DNA of 64,000 bases. It comes from Enoplolaimus lenunculus. Taxonomy: Eukaryota > Nematoda > Enoplea > Enoplida > Thoracostomopsidae. The stretch is taken from NCBI GenBank assembly GCA_030248215.1, contig JASANG010002574.1:248001-312000 (forward strand), written 5' to 3'. The notes beneath the pieces were generated by a model. It ran no database searches, was not told the origin of the DNA, and was given only the letters and a program-made list of their open reading frames with translations. A program made the translations under genes and the position numbers. Below, piece after piece: positions 9,351 to 20,426 of this stretch. How positions within the stretch are numbered: position 1 is the first letter of the stretch; each line of letters begins with the position of its first letter.

Positions 9351-9748
9351 AATTAAAGTAAAACAGAAACTATTTAAATAAGCGTGGGCAATGCATTCAA
9401 AGCCGGGCACTCTCCTCTTTGCTCACACCCATAGTCAGAAACGAGCCAAATGGACGGGACTTTAGTACCTCCTAGAAATGTTTTATCTCAGCTTGCGAGA
9501 GCTTGTTTTAACGGTATGCTTCTTGTAAAATGATTTAGCCGTCCTAGCAGGTTGAGCTGGCTATAAGCCTGAATTGTGCTCTATATTAATTTGATAGAAG
9601 GCAAATGTACCACCTATGTTGCTGTTTGTGTTTGTAGGTTGCTTAAAGTGTAAACCAGAATGAAAATCTAAGCCTAAGCCTAAGCCAAAGCCGAAACGTG
9701 AGTCACGCGAGAAGGTGAGAAACAATTTCCCACAGCTGGGTAGCAAAG

Positions 9749-10900
9749 TTTCAGTTGAATCGAAAAATTATTAAAAAAATTCAAAATTAACGTCAGCTCA
9801 TGCCTGATTTGTTGAGCTTTGATCAGTTGATTTTAGAGAAGTTTCAGTTGAATCGAAAAATTATTAAAAATTTTAAAATGAACTTCAACTGATGCCTGAT
9901 TCGTTGAGCTTTGATCAGTTGATTTCAGAGAAATTTCAGTTGAATCAAAAAATTATTAAAAAATTTTAAAATGAACTTCAACTGATGCCTGATTTGTTGA
10001 GCTTTGATCAGTTGATTTCTGAGAAGTTTCAGTTGAATCAAAAAATTATTAAAAAATTTTAATATGAACTTCAACTGATGCCTGATTTGTTGAGCTTTGA
10101 TCAGTTGATTTCTGAGAAGTTTGAGTTGAATCAAAAAATTATTAAAAAATTTTAAAATGAACTTCAACTGATGCCTGATTTGTTGAGCTTTGATCAGTTG
10201 ATTTCTGAGAAGTTTCAGTTGAATCAAAAAATTATTAAAAAATTTTAAAATGAACTTCAACTGATGCCTGATTTGTTGAGCTTTGATCAGTTGATTTCTG
10301 AAAAGTTTCAGTTGAATCGAAAAATTATTAAAAATTTTAAAATGAACTTCAACTGATGCCTGATTCGTTGAGCTTTGATCAGTTGATTTCAGAGAAATTT
10401 CAGTTGAATCAAAAAATTATTAAAAAATTTTAAAACGAACTTCAACTGATGCCTGATTTGTTGAGCTTTGATCAGTTGATTTCTGAGAAGTTTCAGTTGA
10501 ATCAAAAAATTATTAAAAAATTTTAAAATGAACTTCAACTGATGCCTGATTTGTTGAACTTTGATCAGTTGATTTCTGAAAAGTTTCAGTTGAATCGAAA
10601 AATTATTAAAAAATTTTAAAATGAACTTCAACTGATGCCTGATTTGTTGAGCTTTGATCAGTTGATTTCTGAAAAGTTTCAGTTGAATCGAAAAATTATT
10701 AAAAAATTTTAAAATGAACTTCAACTGATGCCTGATTCGTTGAGCTGTGATCAGTTGATTTCTGAAAAGTTTCAGTTGAATCGAAAAATTATTTAAAAAT
10801 TTTAAAATGAACTTCAACTGATGCCTGATTTGTTGAGCTTTGATCAGTTGATTTCAAAGAAGTTTCAGTTGAGTCGAAATATTTGATTTCAGAGTTATGG
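9749..10900. repeat. 93-bp minisatellite, 13 units
   Basis: Thirteen units of 92-93 bp start at TCAGTTGAAT (9751, 9844, 9936, 10029, 10122, 10215, 10308, 10400, 10493, 10586, 10679, 10772, 10865). Each contains TTCAACTGATGCCTGATT and TTTGATCAGTTGATTTC, themselves inverted words. Because 93 is a multiple of three, minus-strand frames of 111 and 142 codons stay open across it with a 31-residue period. They break where a unit is 92 bp, so they are not genes. Confidence 0.95.
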
Positions 10901-11017
10901 TTAAACTGAATTTATGCGCAAACTCTTTGGCAGAGTTCGAAATAAGAAAAACAAATTAAAAAATTGTAACATTTTTGGTCAAACACCGGCTAACGGAGGC
11001 AACAAGAACGCTAAAGT

Positions 11018-11182
11018 CATGCCTGTAGCCAGAGCGAGGGCAGACGTGGGCTTAGTCCCTCCTGGAAAAAATCTCCGCTTAGAATATCTTCAACCCTGCT
11101 TTTAAGTCAACGAAAACCCTTGTATACCGCTTGTCAAAAAGGCTTAGCCTCAATAGCAAGGTAAGCTAGCTCTACGGGCACT
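11018..11182. repeat. GTAGCC-family element
   Basis: It runs from CATGCCTGTAGCCAGAGCG to AGCAAGGTAAGCTAGCTCTACGGGC. The interior has the family words CAACCCTGCTTTTAAGTCAA and CGAAAACCCTTGTAT. Confidence 0.65.
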
Positions 11183-11734
11183 GTTTTGGATAGGTCTAAT
11201 AATGAATGTGGCGTTCTGTAAACAATTAAACCCCGAAAACGATCCAGAGTAGATTAAAAATCTCTGCGAGCGAAGCGAGCAAGAAGGCAGTACATTGTAT
11301 TGCATTTATATTTTAAATTCGAAGATGATAATTTTAGTTTTCGCTGATTTTTAAGCGTGTTTGCCATACCCCCCCCCCACTTATATTTTCCAGTGTTTCA
11401 AACTTTGAGGTGAATAATACATGTACGGCGTATGGAAACTTATCATTATTAAAGGTTTCGCAGAACTGATAATCAACTATATTGTTCAATATAAACCACG
11501 TCTCAATTTGCATCAAAACCTAAGAAACCCCTAAAGAATAAGCAGTCTTTGAGCGACCAGTGTTTTAACCAAACTTCTATAATTCCGCTAAGCCCCAGGC
11601 AACAAATTACACCTGTGAGCGAACTGAACGGAACGTCTCTGCCGTTTGTCTCAAACTTGCAACAAAATTGAAACCAACTTCAATTCGGCCAGTTCAAACT
11701 TAAATTTATAACCAAATCCACTGCGGTACAATTT

Positions 11735-11895
11735 GGACACGGATCGACCGAGACAACGGGTAATCCCGAAGTCTTGTCGACTCGACAATTTGTTGTCCAT
11801 CATTAAGGATTCTGTCAAGCTGAAATTTGATCCCACAGGTTTAGGCTTTCGCAACTGTCAGGTGACGAACGTGTTTCTGGCGACGAATTGTCATA
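11735..11895. repeat. CGACAATT-family fragment
   Basis: It contains TCGACTCGACAATTTGTTG and GCGACGAATTGTC inverted words shared with 29275-29450, 33000-33165 and 41605-41800. The open frame over it (11733-11948) looks incidental. Confidence 0.45.
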
Positions 11896-11930
11896 CGGTC
11901 CGAGGGTCATATCACATTGACCTCAAATTA

Positions 11931-12181
11931 CACTCTAAATTCCAGTGAGTTGATTTTAACTCAGAATGAGTTGAATGCGCTCAGAGGTCTGAGCTCTGAA
12001 TAAGGTCTTTCAGAACTTCGAAATCTGAATTGATTGAACTCATCCTGAGTTAATTAATCAATTCACGCAGAATTAAATCGACTCGTAGTGAGTTAATATC
12101 TACTGTTATTAACTCAGAAATAGCCAAAAATAACTAATTATCTCTCTGAATTGATTGATCAATTCATTGCAATTTACAGTG
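11931..12181. repeat. GAGTTGA-family MITE, full copy
   Basis: It starts CACTCTAAATTCCAGTGAG and ends TTGCAATTTACAGTG, about 250 bp, diverged in the middle. Confidence 0.82.
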
Positions 12182-12527
12182 TCGTTAAATAGCAAATTTT
12201 GTACACCAGTACAACTAATAGTGCGAATATAGAGAAAACCATGTCGATATGATATATTAAGATAATGCAAAGTTCACAATAGGGTTACCTCATGTACACA
12301 TTTTAAAATTTACACTCGTTCGCCTCACATCCTAACGACTGTTTCTCCGTTATCCTCAAAAGACGTATAATATTTGTCAAATTACACGTATCAGAAATAT
12401 TATGGTTCTTATTCTGTACTTGTCATAAACCAGAAAACACAACAAAGATAGAATTTATTTGCCGAAACCTAAAACCTACAATTCAAATATTGACGATATT
12501 AAATATTAACGCAATCCCATAGCCAGC

Positions 12528-12680
12528 TCACGTTGCTAGTCCAAGCGGAGTATTTTTCAGGAGCGGCATACAAGGCTTTTCGCTGACTTACAAAGTACTG
12601 TTGAAAATTTTGTACAGGGTGTCAAAATATTTCCAGCGTTCCTGGACACCCTGGGCCTCTCTAGCTACCGGTGTGTAGAT
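12528..12680. repeat. GTAGCC-family element
   Basis: It begins CATAGCCAGCTCACGTTGC and continues with TTTTTCAGGAGCGGCATACA, TTCGCTGACTTACAAAG and TCTAGCTACCGG. The order of words matches intact copies. Confidence 0.6.
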
Positions 12681-12859
12681 AGAAAGTCTATTATATTTAG
12701 CACTAAACACCTAAAACACTGGAACTAAAAACTGAAACTCGATTATTGCGTAGTCCGCTTTATAAAGCTAAAGTCATACTGTCTAAATTGTACGAAAATT
12801 ATACACTTTTTTGCTGAATAAACGTGTAGTTTTCAATATTAGCTTTGCATAGAAGTTCG

Positions 12860-13028
12860 GGCCCATGTATAGAACAGGGCTGGATTGTTTTCCGGAGGGG
12901 CAAATAATAGAGTCAGTTTCAGCTTTAGACTATATTTTTGCTTAGGAATAGACTTTGGCTTAGGCTTAGGTTAAGGACTTAGGCTTAGGTTTATACTTAC
13001 TGTTCTGGCCCTGTTCTACACATGGACC
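12860..13028. repeat. TTAGGC-family element with perfect 8-bp target duplication
   Basis: It starts GGCCCATGTATAGAACAGGG and ends GTTCTACACATGGACC. GAAGTTCG flanks both sides (12852-12859 and 13029-13036). The interior carries TTAGGCTTAGG repeats. Confidence 0.9.
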
Positions 13029-13081
13029 GAAGTTCGGGTGCTGCCAGAATATTTGGTGTGGGGTGTACAACCAGGTCCTAC

Positions 13082-13240
13082 CGGGTCCGTAGCCAAGGGG
13101 CAGGGGGCTCACCACCCCCTGGAAAAATTTTGCCCCCCCCCTTAGATTTTTCATGTTGTTTGCAAGTCAATGACAACCCTTGAATGCCCCTCTTGAACAT
13201 TTCTTAGCCCTCTTAGCAAGGTGAGCTGGCTACGGGCTTG
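13082..13240. repeat. GTAGCC-family element with perfect 8-bp target duplication
   Basis: The termini CGGGTCCGTAGCC and GGCTACGGGCTTG are inverted. GGTCCTAC flanks both sides (13074-13081 and 13241-13248), marking hAT-type insertion. The interior has long C and G runs. Confidence 0.88.
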
Positions 13241-13445
13241 GGTCCTACTGAACAGAACGTGTATCATAGGGAGACTGTGTGACATCATTTAGCAACATTA
13301 TTTGTTCTACCCTGAAACATTTTTAGCCCCCCCCCCCCCCAGAAAGGTGAGCTGACTACGGTCCTGTGGAACCCATGGCTAAAAGGCAAATGCACCATAA
13401 ATATACATATGAACCATACATCACAAGTTTTGTACCAGAGAACTC

Positions 13446-13446
<1 letters not shown>

Positions 13447-13503
<57 letters not shown>
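13447..13503. repeat. (AAT)n microsatellite
   Basis: About 19 pure AAT units. On the minus strand they encode a poly-Leu frame that is not a gene. Confidence 0.97.
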
Positions 13504-13505
<2 letters not shown>

Positions 13506-14085
13506 CCGAAAGCAATCCATAATAAACACAAGTGAAGCCATGCCCCAAAACTGATTTTTTCAATACACTACAGCCTGGCTGAAAATAGCTATTCATTTCA
13601 GTCGTATATTAACCAATAGAAGCGAACACGCACTATCTAATGTCACTAGAAAACACCATGGACTAAACCTAATATATCGAACCTGTATAACCTGTAAGCA
13701 TTTAAGTATACATGGCGTAGTAACCAGAGTTTCGGTTCGAAAGGATATAACCTAATATAGAAACGTTGTCATACCTCCAGAAACATACCAAGCGATTATT
13801 GTTAAACCTGTTAAAAGTTCTTTTTCTTAACATCCCTCCACAAATTTCAGTAGGAATATATGCCGTCTATTGTACCCCTTGGATACACCCCGGATTCACA
13901 TCGAGAACCCCTGATGGTTCTGTACAAGCGTACAGTTTTTGTCTGACCTAAACCATGAACGTACCAGCGAGACGGCCAGGGTAAGTACATGGGAATAGTA
14001 GCTGTATTCTATTAGTTTTTTTAAATAATCACTTAAATACATAGCTAATAAAATAGAAATATAATTTTAAAAATGTAGAAATTTG

Positions 14086-14135
14086 TAGGCGGGTTCGTTG
14101 GTTGTCGCCTGAATCGTGGTTCGACCCCCACCAAT
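14086..14135 (+). other. tRNA-like fragment with a B-box motif
   Basis: GGCGGGTTCGTTGG and CGTGGTTCGACCCCCACC resemble the 3' part of a tRNA, with a B box GGTTCGACC. The 5' part is not recognisable. It may be a relic of a tRNA or of a tRNA-derived short retroposon. Confidence 0.3.
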
Positions 14136-14477
14136 TTAAAATTCTGGCAATAGTCATAAATATATAACCAGTAATATGTGCAAAGCATACACGGTTAAGA
14201 GCACACACACATAGATGTATAGTAGAAGCCTAAGGTAGAGCACATTGCTTTAACCAGGCGTGCGATTGGCTGTTACAGCGCGTAGACAGAATCACTAAAT
14301 TGCAGAAGGGGATTGAACGGAAGCAATTGGCTTAAAAGCATCCGTTTCCGCTATGAAAATGTGGTATTATCTGGTTGTTCATAGTACCGATGAGTACGAA
14401 AAAAATAATTTTTAGGTTCATAGATTGGAAGGTTGGCTTGACCCTCAAAACCTTCTGTTAGCTATGTTCCTGGTCTT

Positions 14478-14568
14478 TACCATATATAAATATATAATAT
14501 ATGTGTATATATGTATATATTATATATAACATATAATATATATTTATATGTATAATATACATATATAT
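14478..14568. repeat. TA-rich simple repeat
   Basis: An irregular run of TATATA and ATATAA words, about 90 bp. Confidence 0.95.
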
Positions 14569-14599
14569 CGTTTTTCATTATGTGCACGTGGTAATATAT

Positions 14600-15780
14600 A
14601 AGGTATAGGAAGCATATTGTGGTTTAGCGAGCCAGAAAAACAAAGCAAACCAGTGGTAACGTAGCATCCAACTATCAGTTCACCAGGTTTGAGCCAATGT
14701 CCGCTTTAGAGGAAGCGAGGAAGGCCAGTATTTTCCGTATATATTTTGCCCAATTTTACCGGATATCATGTGAATAATTGAAAGTGCTGTGTTAACTGAG
14801 TTTTTTGTGTGTTTTTAATTCAAATATCTTCGATGCCTGTTATTGTAGCGGTTTTTCAGTTGCTCAATCAATCGGTTATAAAGCACAGGTGGAATCGGTT
14901 CGCCAGGTAAAATTGAATACTTTTCACGTTTGTTAGTCAGCTCAAAATGTTAGAAAATTTTCACAAGGGTCAAACAAGTATTGCAGATGAGTTGAGGGTT
15001 GAACTTATATAAGGGTATGGCTGTAATTCGTCTAGCCACAGTGCTTAACTCGGATCACGCCAGCAATTTTTGGCCCCGTCCGAGCTTGTATTGGCTCGAA
15101 AATGATCGGATTTTGAAAAATATTGCATGGTTGCGCGTCTCATGACCTACACTGATCATTCTACGCGTAGCTTCGAATCTTTGCATTTTAGCAAAATTCG
15201 ATTTTTTTAACATTCTGAAGTCTTCGTTGGGATCGGAAACAATTGTCACAAATTTAGCCAATTTGTATAATTATTCAACGTAGATTGTGGCGCTGAGTTC
15301 AATAATACCTGATTGAACGCCATCAACAACAAATCGTTTGGCTGAGCATTGAAGAATTATTTCAACTACAACTCATCATCAAATTGTCAGATTGAAAAAA
15401 ATAGCACCGTTTCAACTCAGCGTCACAAGTTGCGTCGAATAATTTAACAATTTGCCTAATAATTTTGGTCAAGTTTTTTTCGGTCCCAAAAGTGTCTTTA
15501 GAACCTGAAAAATTTCAGTAACACGAATGTCATGAGTAGCACAAATATGCAAAAATTTGCAAAATCCGATCCGCGGGCTGTGGGAGATAACTGAAAGGAT
15601 CAATTATGATTTTTTCGACAAAATTTGTAATCAAGATATATACATTTTTCGCCGTAGGACAAACACGTCAACGGATGTTTCGGACATCGCATTTTAAGTT
15701 TTAAAATTTAAAATATCTAATTTTGTTATATATAAATGATGCTTATATGAAACAAAAGAAAACTTTAGTTGCGACAATAC
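14600..15780. other. Non-coding stretch, no recognised feature
   Basis: This is AT-rich sequence within intron 1 of the RGS7BP-like gene. A 68-codon minus-strand frame (15055-15261) has no recognisable motif. I see nothing else in it. Confidence 0.4.
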
Positions 15781-15788
15781 TGCTTAAC

Positions 15789-15953
15789 CAAGCCCGTAGC
15801 CAGCTCACCATGCTAGAGGGGGTGCTAAAATTTTTAGGAGGGACATTCAAGGGTTTTAGAGACTTGCAAGCAAGGTTGAAAATTTTCTAGGGGCGGCAAA
15901 ATTTTTCCAGGGGGGGCTGAGTCCCCCTGGCCACACCCTTGGCTTCGGGCCCG
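15789..15953. repeat. GTAGCC-family element with perfect 8-bp target duplication
   Basis: The termini CAAGCCCGTAGCC and GGCTTCGGGCCCG are flanked by TGCTTAAC on both sides (15781-15788 and 15954-15961). The CA-G...C-TG ends and 8-bp duplication are hAT-like. Confidence 0.9.
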
Positions 15954-16096
15954 TGCTTAACTTAGAATTACTTAGCGGGATCAGTTGAAAAATGTGAGAG
16001 ACGTTGTCGAGTTGACATAGTTTCACCGCCCGTTCATATACGTATCTTGTAGTCCCAAACTGAAGGTATATAGAGCCGTTGTAGCGAAATTTGTAT

Positions 16097-16137
16097 GGCT
16101 GCGTAGCTCAGTGGTTATAGCAGCGGAACGGTAATAT
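16097..16137 (+). pseudogene. tRNA-like 5' half with an A-box motif
   Basis: GGCTGCGTAGCTCAGTGGTT followed by ATAGCAGCGGAACGGTAA looks like the acceptor, D-arm and start of the anticodon arm of a tRNA, with A box TAGCTCAGTGG. No T arm or B box follows. The sequence after it (TACTGCTTAACTTAGAAGTA) repeats the sequence at 15778-15788 plus 15962 onward. Confidence 0.45.
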
Positions 16138-16187
16138 GGTACTGCTTAACTTAGAAGTAATTTTTGCAATATTATCAAATCAGTATT

Positions 16188-16427
16188 CAGTATAAATTGC
16201 AGTGAGTCGATTTCAAGTCAGACTGAGTTGAATCACTCAGTCTGAACTAACAATCCTGAGTTGATATAGCTCATTCTGGTTTAATTAATCAACTTTCCCG
16301 GAATGAAATAAACTCAGACTGTGAATCAACTCAACTCAAAGTGAGTTAAAGCTTGCTGTTATTAACTCAGAAGTAACTATTAACTTTCCGTCGGATTTGA
16401 TTAATGAACTCATCGCCATTTACAATG
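16188..16427. repeat. GAGTTGA-family MITE, diverged copy
   Basis: It runs from AGTATAAATTGCAGTGAGTC to TCGCCATTTACAATG. Internal GAGTTGA words are retained. Confidence 0.75.
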
Positions 16428-16677
16428 TTGTTTATATCAAAACTCGAAATACCTTCGAACATGTTACATACAGTAGTTTCGAGTTTTGAATGAAATTTAT
16501 CAGTGCGGCTACAACTTTGAAACCCATATTTTCTATTACTTCTTTCTCACATGAATATTTTCTATTTCATTTCTAATTATAATTCCAAACTAAGATTGGA
16601 ATTTACGGTTTTTTGGCTGACCGACGTAATTTAAAATGCTAATTTTACAGTTTTCAGTTTATGATTAAACTGCTTAC

Positions 16678-16770
16678 CTGCTGGTGACGTGAACTTGGCA
16701 ACTCAGCCGGTGTTCCGCTCAATACCATCATAGTCCGACGCAGGCCGTGTTGTAATGTTGCAGTTGCCAT
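16678..16770 (-). CDS. Alternative first exon, 31 residues (RGS7BP-like)
   Basis: ATG at 16770 opens MATATLQHGLRRTMMVLSGT, continuing PAELPSSRHQQ to a strong donor (CAGCAG|GTAAGC) in phase 0. It joins in frame to the exon at 8165, giving a 307-residue protein. The exon is more than half G+C in a background near one third. No acceptor AG suits its 5' side and a TATA-like word lies about 50 bases upstream, so it reads as a first exon. The N-terminus has no recognised motif. It could instead belong to a separate minus-strand gene. Confidence 0.58.
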
Positions 16771-16822
16771 ATTGAATAATTTAAAATTGTCAATAATTTC
16801 AATTTTAAGGCAAATCGACTAA

Positions 16823-16831
16823 TTATATATA
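16823..16831 (-). promoter_or_regulatory. TATA-like word upstream of the 16.7 kb first exon
   Basis: On the minus strand TATATATAA lies 53 bases before the ATG at 16770 and right at the edge of a GAGTC-family MITE, with the element's flanking TA included. Position and sequence suit a TATA box, but the background is AT-rich. Confidence 0.35.
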
Positions 16832-17040
16832 CACTGCAAACAATGGTGAGTCAAATTGATTTTCTCCGAAATCGGCTCTATGGGACTACACAAATTGAGT
16901 CATAATTCGACTCTGTCAGAGTCAAATTCGATTCACTGAGTCGAACAGTTGGCTCTGACGGAGTTGAAATTGACTCAGTTTATGTAGTATCGAAAAGCCT
17001 ATTTCGGGAAGAGTCAATTTGATTCACCATTTTTTGGCAG
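16832..17040. repeat. GAGTC-family MITE, full copy
   Basis: It starts CACTGCAAACAATGGTGAGT and ends TTGATTCACCATTTTTTGGCA. It sits immediately upstream (minus strand) of the 16.7 kb candidate first exon. Confidence 0.85.
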
Positions 17041-17527
17041 ATATGTATATATGTTAAGGATGGCACCTGGTGCCCGTAGTGAACGTTTTAAGCTGTTAAT
17101 TTCAGGTTTCGAACTCTTTATACGCCTAAACTGACTGTCCTGTTTTGAAAAACGAATGGATCATAAATAAAAATTTGCTGCATATGCCCGTAGTCAAATC
17201 AACGCAATATTCAGGTGGGATAGAATGAAAATTTTCAAGAGGTACATGCTTTTTGTATCACAGAACGGGGATATACGTTTTTATGTCGGCAAAAATGACC
17301 CCCGCTCCGTGGGCCGACTCTTACAAGGCTGCTGAACCATTGTTCCATTAAACATTTTCGTATTTTTAAACCAAATTTGTTAAAAAACCCTAAGTTTAAA
17401 TATAAGTTTCGCAAACTTTTTTGTCAAATATTTGGACTGAAAGAGTGAAAAATGATAGTATCAATAATACTTTCACAATTACAGTGTTATGTTTTCTGAA
17501 TTTTATCGAAAAATATTAACTAAAATA

Positions 17528-17728
17528 AGCGGCTGATCCAGGAATTTCTGAACGGGGACAGGGTTGCAACTGTTATGAAACGCAAAAATTGCAAGGTAGA
17601 AACTTTATCATTTTATCGCCAAAAAATGTTGTGAGGTGGTAAAATTATAAGGTAAAGACGGTATCAGTTTATATCAAAAAAATTTCTGACGGGGGACGTA
17701 CACCCCCCTCTTCTGGATCCGCTAGTGA
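17528..17728. repeat. GGATCC-family element (hAT-like)
   Basis: CGGCTGATCCAGGAATTTCT on the left is inverted as CTTCTGGATCCGCTAG on the right. TAACTAAA and TGACTAAC flank it, a probable decayed 8-bp duplication. Confidence 0.72.
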
Positions 17729-18056
17729 CTAACGTATATATCCAATTCACATTCAAAATCAAGCAAAATATACAACTCTGAATAATTTTAGAACAACCGC
17801 AAGCAACTGATGAAATTATCGAAAATTACGCAACATATGTGTAAATTCTCACGATGAATCGCGTTTTGACCATAGAAACAAAAATAAAAACCAACAAATT
17901 TTTGCCAAATATATTTAGGCACAAACCCACTGCCTTCAATTTAATTCATTTTCAATTTACTAATTTTGAAGACGCTTCAAGCCTCTACGGTTGTACTTAA
18001 AGTATGTGCAACATGGCGTTATTTTTGCAATTACAACAAATCTATATATTAAAACT

Positions 18057-18241
18057 GGAACGCCCCACATGCGTATTTTGGGCAAGTTTCCAGCATACTT
18101 TGTTTACGACGGTTTCATAACACACAAACGGGATTGTTCTATAATTGAAAAAAATTGCATACAGATTTTATACATTTGCTAACACTTTTGCACATTGCGC
18201 AAAGTAGGATGACTAGTTTGTATAATTAATGCTGAAATGTC
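18057..18241. repeat. ACGCCCCACA-family element
   Basis: It begins GGAACGCCCCACATGCG, contains TTTCCAGCATACTTTGTTTA and ends GCTGAAATGTCC. The 63-codon plus-strand frame across it is incidental. Confidence 0.6.
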
Positions 18242-18424
18242 CTATATCAAGAGCGTCGGTACGTGGTACATTTGTGGATCCGGCTTTAGCCCCAAATGTG
18301 GTTGGTTCACCACAAATAAACTCGGTCTAAAAGTAAAGACTTTTGAATTGCAATTGTAGGGCCCCTCAAAAAAATTCGCTGCCCCCCACAAATATTTTCT
18401 GCGGACGTCTCTGTCTGACATAAG

Positions 18425-18575
18425 TATTTTTTGGCAACTTTCTAGCACTACTTTGTTTACAGTATTTTCTTTCGAACACAAACGCAATTGTCCTGTGAAA
18501 ACAACATTTCCGTTATACAGATTGTTGTACATTCGCTAACTTTTGAGCATTGCGCAAAAGCCGACTGACTGGTCT
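18425..18575. repeat. ACGCCCCACA-family fragment
   Basis: It shares CACTACTTTGTTTACAGTAT, CATTCGCTAACTTTTG and GCGCAAAAGCCGACTGACT with the copy just upstream, in the same orientation. Confidence 0.55.
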
Positions 18576-18916
18576 TAATAGCTAAAACCTAAAAATAATT
18601 GACAAAATATTTTTTAAAACAAATCTTAAATCACAAAAAGTATCATTTCACACCAGCGAAATTTCTGGCATGAATTAATGATGTACCTAATCTGATTCAA
18701 GCATAATTTTTAGTTACACTCGAGTATTCTTACTATTATTGTATTAATAACAAAATAATATACCGACGGGCGAAATAAGATCATTGTGTAAAATTTAAAC
18801 TTATTCATATATATTTTAATATAAAATGATACGTTTATAATTGGCGGAATTTGAAACCAACCCTTAGTGTAAACCGTTGTTAGCATTTCAACTAACCATT
18901 AACATGAAAACTCAAT

Positions 18917-19083
18917 GCCGGAGCAGTCTAGGGTGCCACACCCCAACAAACATTGGCGTTTGAGTCCCTTGCGATGATCAAAATTTTTTAAACTTTTTTG
19001 TATAAAATCTTGTTCAAGGGGAGCCCTCTTTATAGGGTGGTCTCCCCAAATGGAGGTATGGGGGGTGACTGTTCCGGCCCTGG
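18917..19083. repeat. GCCGGAGCAG-family element
   Basis: ATGCCGGAGCAGTCTAGGG on the left and GACTGTTCCGGCCCTG on the right are inverted. The interior has GGTCTCCCCAAATGGAGG, a family hallmark. Confidence 0.65.
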
Positions 19084-19139
19084 GAAAAGGTTGAAAAAAA
19101 TTTCTCTACTCAACGACAAGGTGGGGAAATTAGAATAAA

Positions 19140-19600
19140 GCATGAGAGAATATTAACATATTTATGAGGTTAAATCTGAAAGCAACTTTTATGCTCATGA
19201 TGCGTTAATTTGAATGCAAATTTCAACTGCAGTTTATCGCTTTTGGGCTCATAAATACCCTTAAAACTAGCCATGGTGTTATCAGCCTAAAAATGCACAG
19301 TTTTATACAAATTTCGTGAGCGTACCGAACGACGAGCCAGGCGCATTTTTTAGTGAAATTGTCAAAAAACGCCTATTTTTTTGTTCCAGTAGAATTAACA
19401 AAATTGATTTTTCACCAACTTTGGGCCTTTTTTAGGCTCTCAACCTGGCGAGCAGTTGGGAGAGAGGGCGTTTTAAGCACAGCACAGCCATAAGCTATAG
19501 CGAATTTGCTGAACTTGACACGAAAATTATTTTTCCACATCCTATTAATGTAAACGTAATTTTAGTGCTTACCTTGTAATTATTTTTAGACAGTCAGCTA
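19140..19600. other. Non-coding stretch, no recognised feature
   Basis: I see no repeat termini, splice-bounded frame or RNA motif here. Confidence 0.35.
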
Positions 19601-19618
19601 ATTTTTTTAATATTAATA

Positions 19619-19837
19619 CACTGCAAATTTGAGTGAGTTGATTTTAACGCAGAATGAGTTGAATCACTCAGTCTAAGTTAGGACTATCAGAAGTCAGAAT
19701 TTTGAGTTGATTCACAATTCATTCTGAGTTAATTAATCAATTCAACTCAGAGTGAGTTTTAATGTTTACTGATATTAATTCAGAAATAACCAACTCGCTA
19801 GCTGAATTGATTAATCAACTCATTGGAATTTACATTG
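19619..19837. repeat. GAGTTGA-family MITE, full copy
   Basis: It starts CACTGCAAATTTGAGTGAG, ends TTGGAATTTACATTG, and is flanked by TA on both sides. Confidence 0.85.
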
Positions 19838-20224
19838 TATAAGTCCTACTTAATTTTGAGCCTGTATGAATATAAAATGAAAGCCAGTGCTCACTCGACA
19901 TTTAAATAACATAATTATCAGCCATGTCACATTCGCGACGTATAATCCGAATTCTTTTGGGAATTTATCACATTTCTCGAACCCTAATTGTGGCATTTAT
20001 CACACGAGCTGAAAAACAATTTTACATTTGTTTCAAGCTAACACGGTCTGGTTTTAACGGTTTTAAAATTAACATTAAACACACATTGACATTTAAGCTT
20101 AAATTAAACTTTAGCAAAACTTGAATTTTTAAAACTGTTTTTACCGAATGATGAAAAAATAAATAGCGAGTAACATCAATGCGTTGTAAAATTACACAAT
20201 TGTATTGAACGTAGAAGAAAAATT

Positions 20225-20426
20225 AAAGGCGAGTAAAGGCGGGTGACTGGTAAAGAATTTTGCGCGGGAAATTAGGCGGGTAACGGGTAAAGAATTTTAC
20301 GCGGGTAATTAGGCGGGTAACGGGTAAACGAATTGTGCGCGGGTATACCCGCCGATAAAAAAATAAAATTTCTGCGGGTAAAGCGTAGCGCAGGCAAAAA
20401 TGTGTACCCGCTCACTTACACCTCTG
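20225..20426. repeat. hAT-like end with GCGGGTAA tandem units
   Basis: On the minus strand the right edge reads CAGAGGTGTAAGTGAGCGGG, a typical hAT terminal sequence (CAGAGGTG). The interior holds two to three copies of a unit of about 45 bp containing GGCGGGTAACGGGTAAAGAA. The opposite terminus was not found. Confidence 0.5.

Noticed and set aside
9925-10817. Minus-strand frames of 111 and 142 codons
   Set aside because: They are the 93-bp minisatellite read in one frame, with no splice context and no protein signal beyond the repeat.
13849-13981. Plus-strand segment between AAATTTCAG and CCAGG|GTAAGT
   Set aside because: The splice borders look good, but all three frames contain stops, so it cannot be an internal coding exon. 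A non-coding exon is possible.
17325-17348. MEQWFSSL frame ending at CTT|GTAAGA, phase 0, minus strand
   Set aside because: Eight codons are too short to separate from chance, and the surroundings look like decayed repeat.
20225-20345. GGGTAACGGGTAA units as a CRISPR-like array
   Set aside because: Units are adjacent without unique spacers and lie in a hAT-like element of an animal genome.
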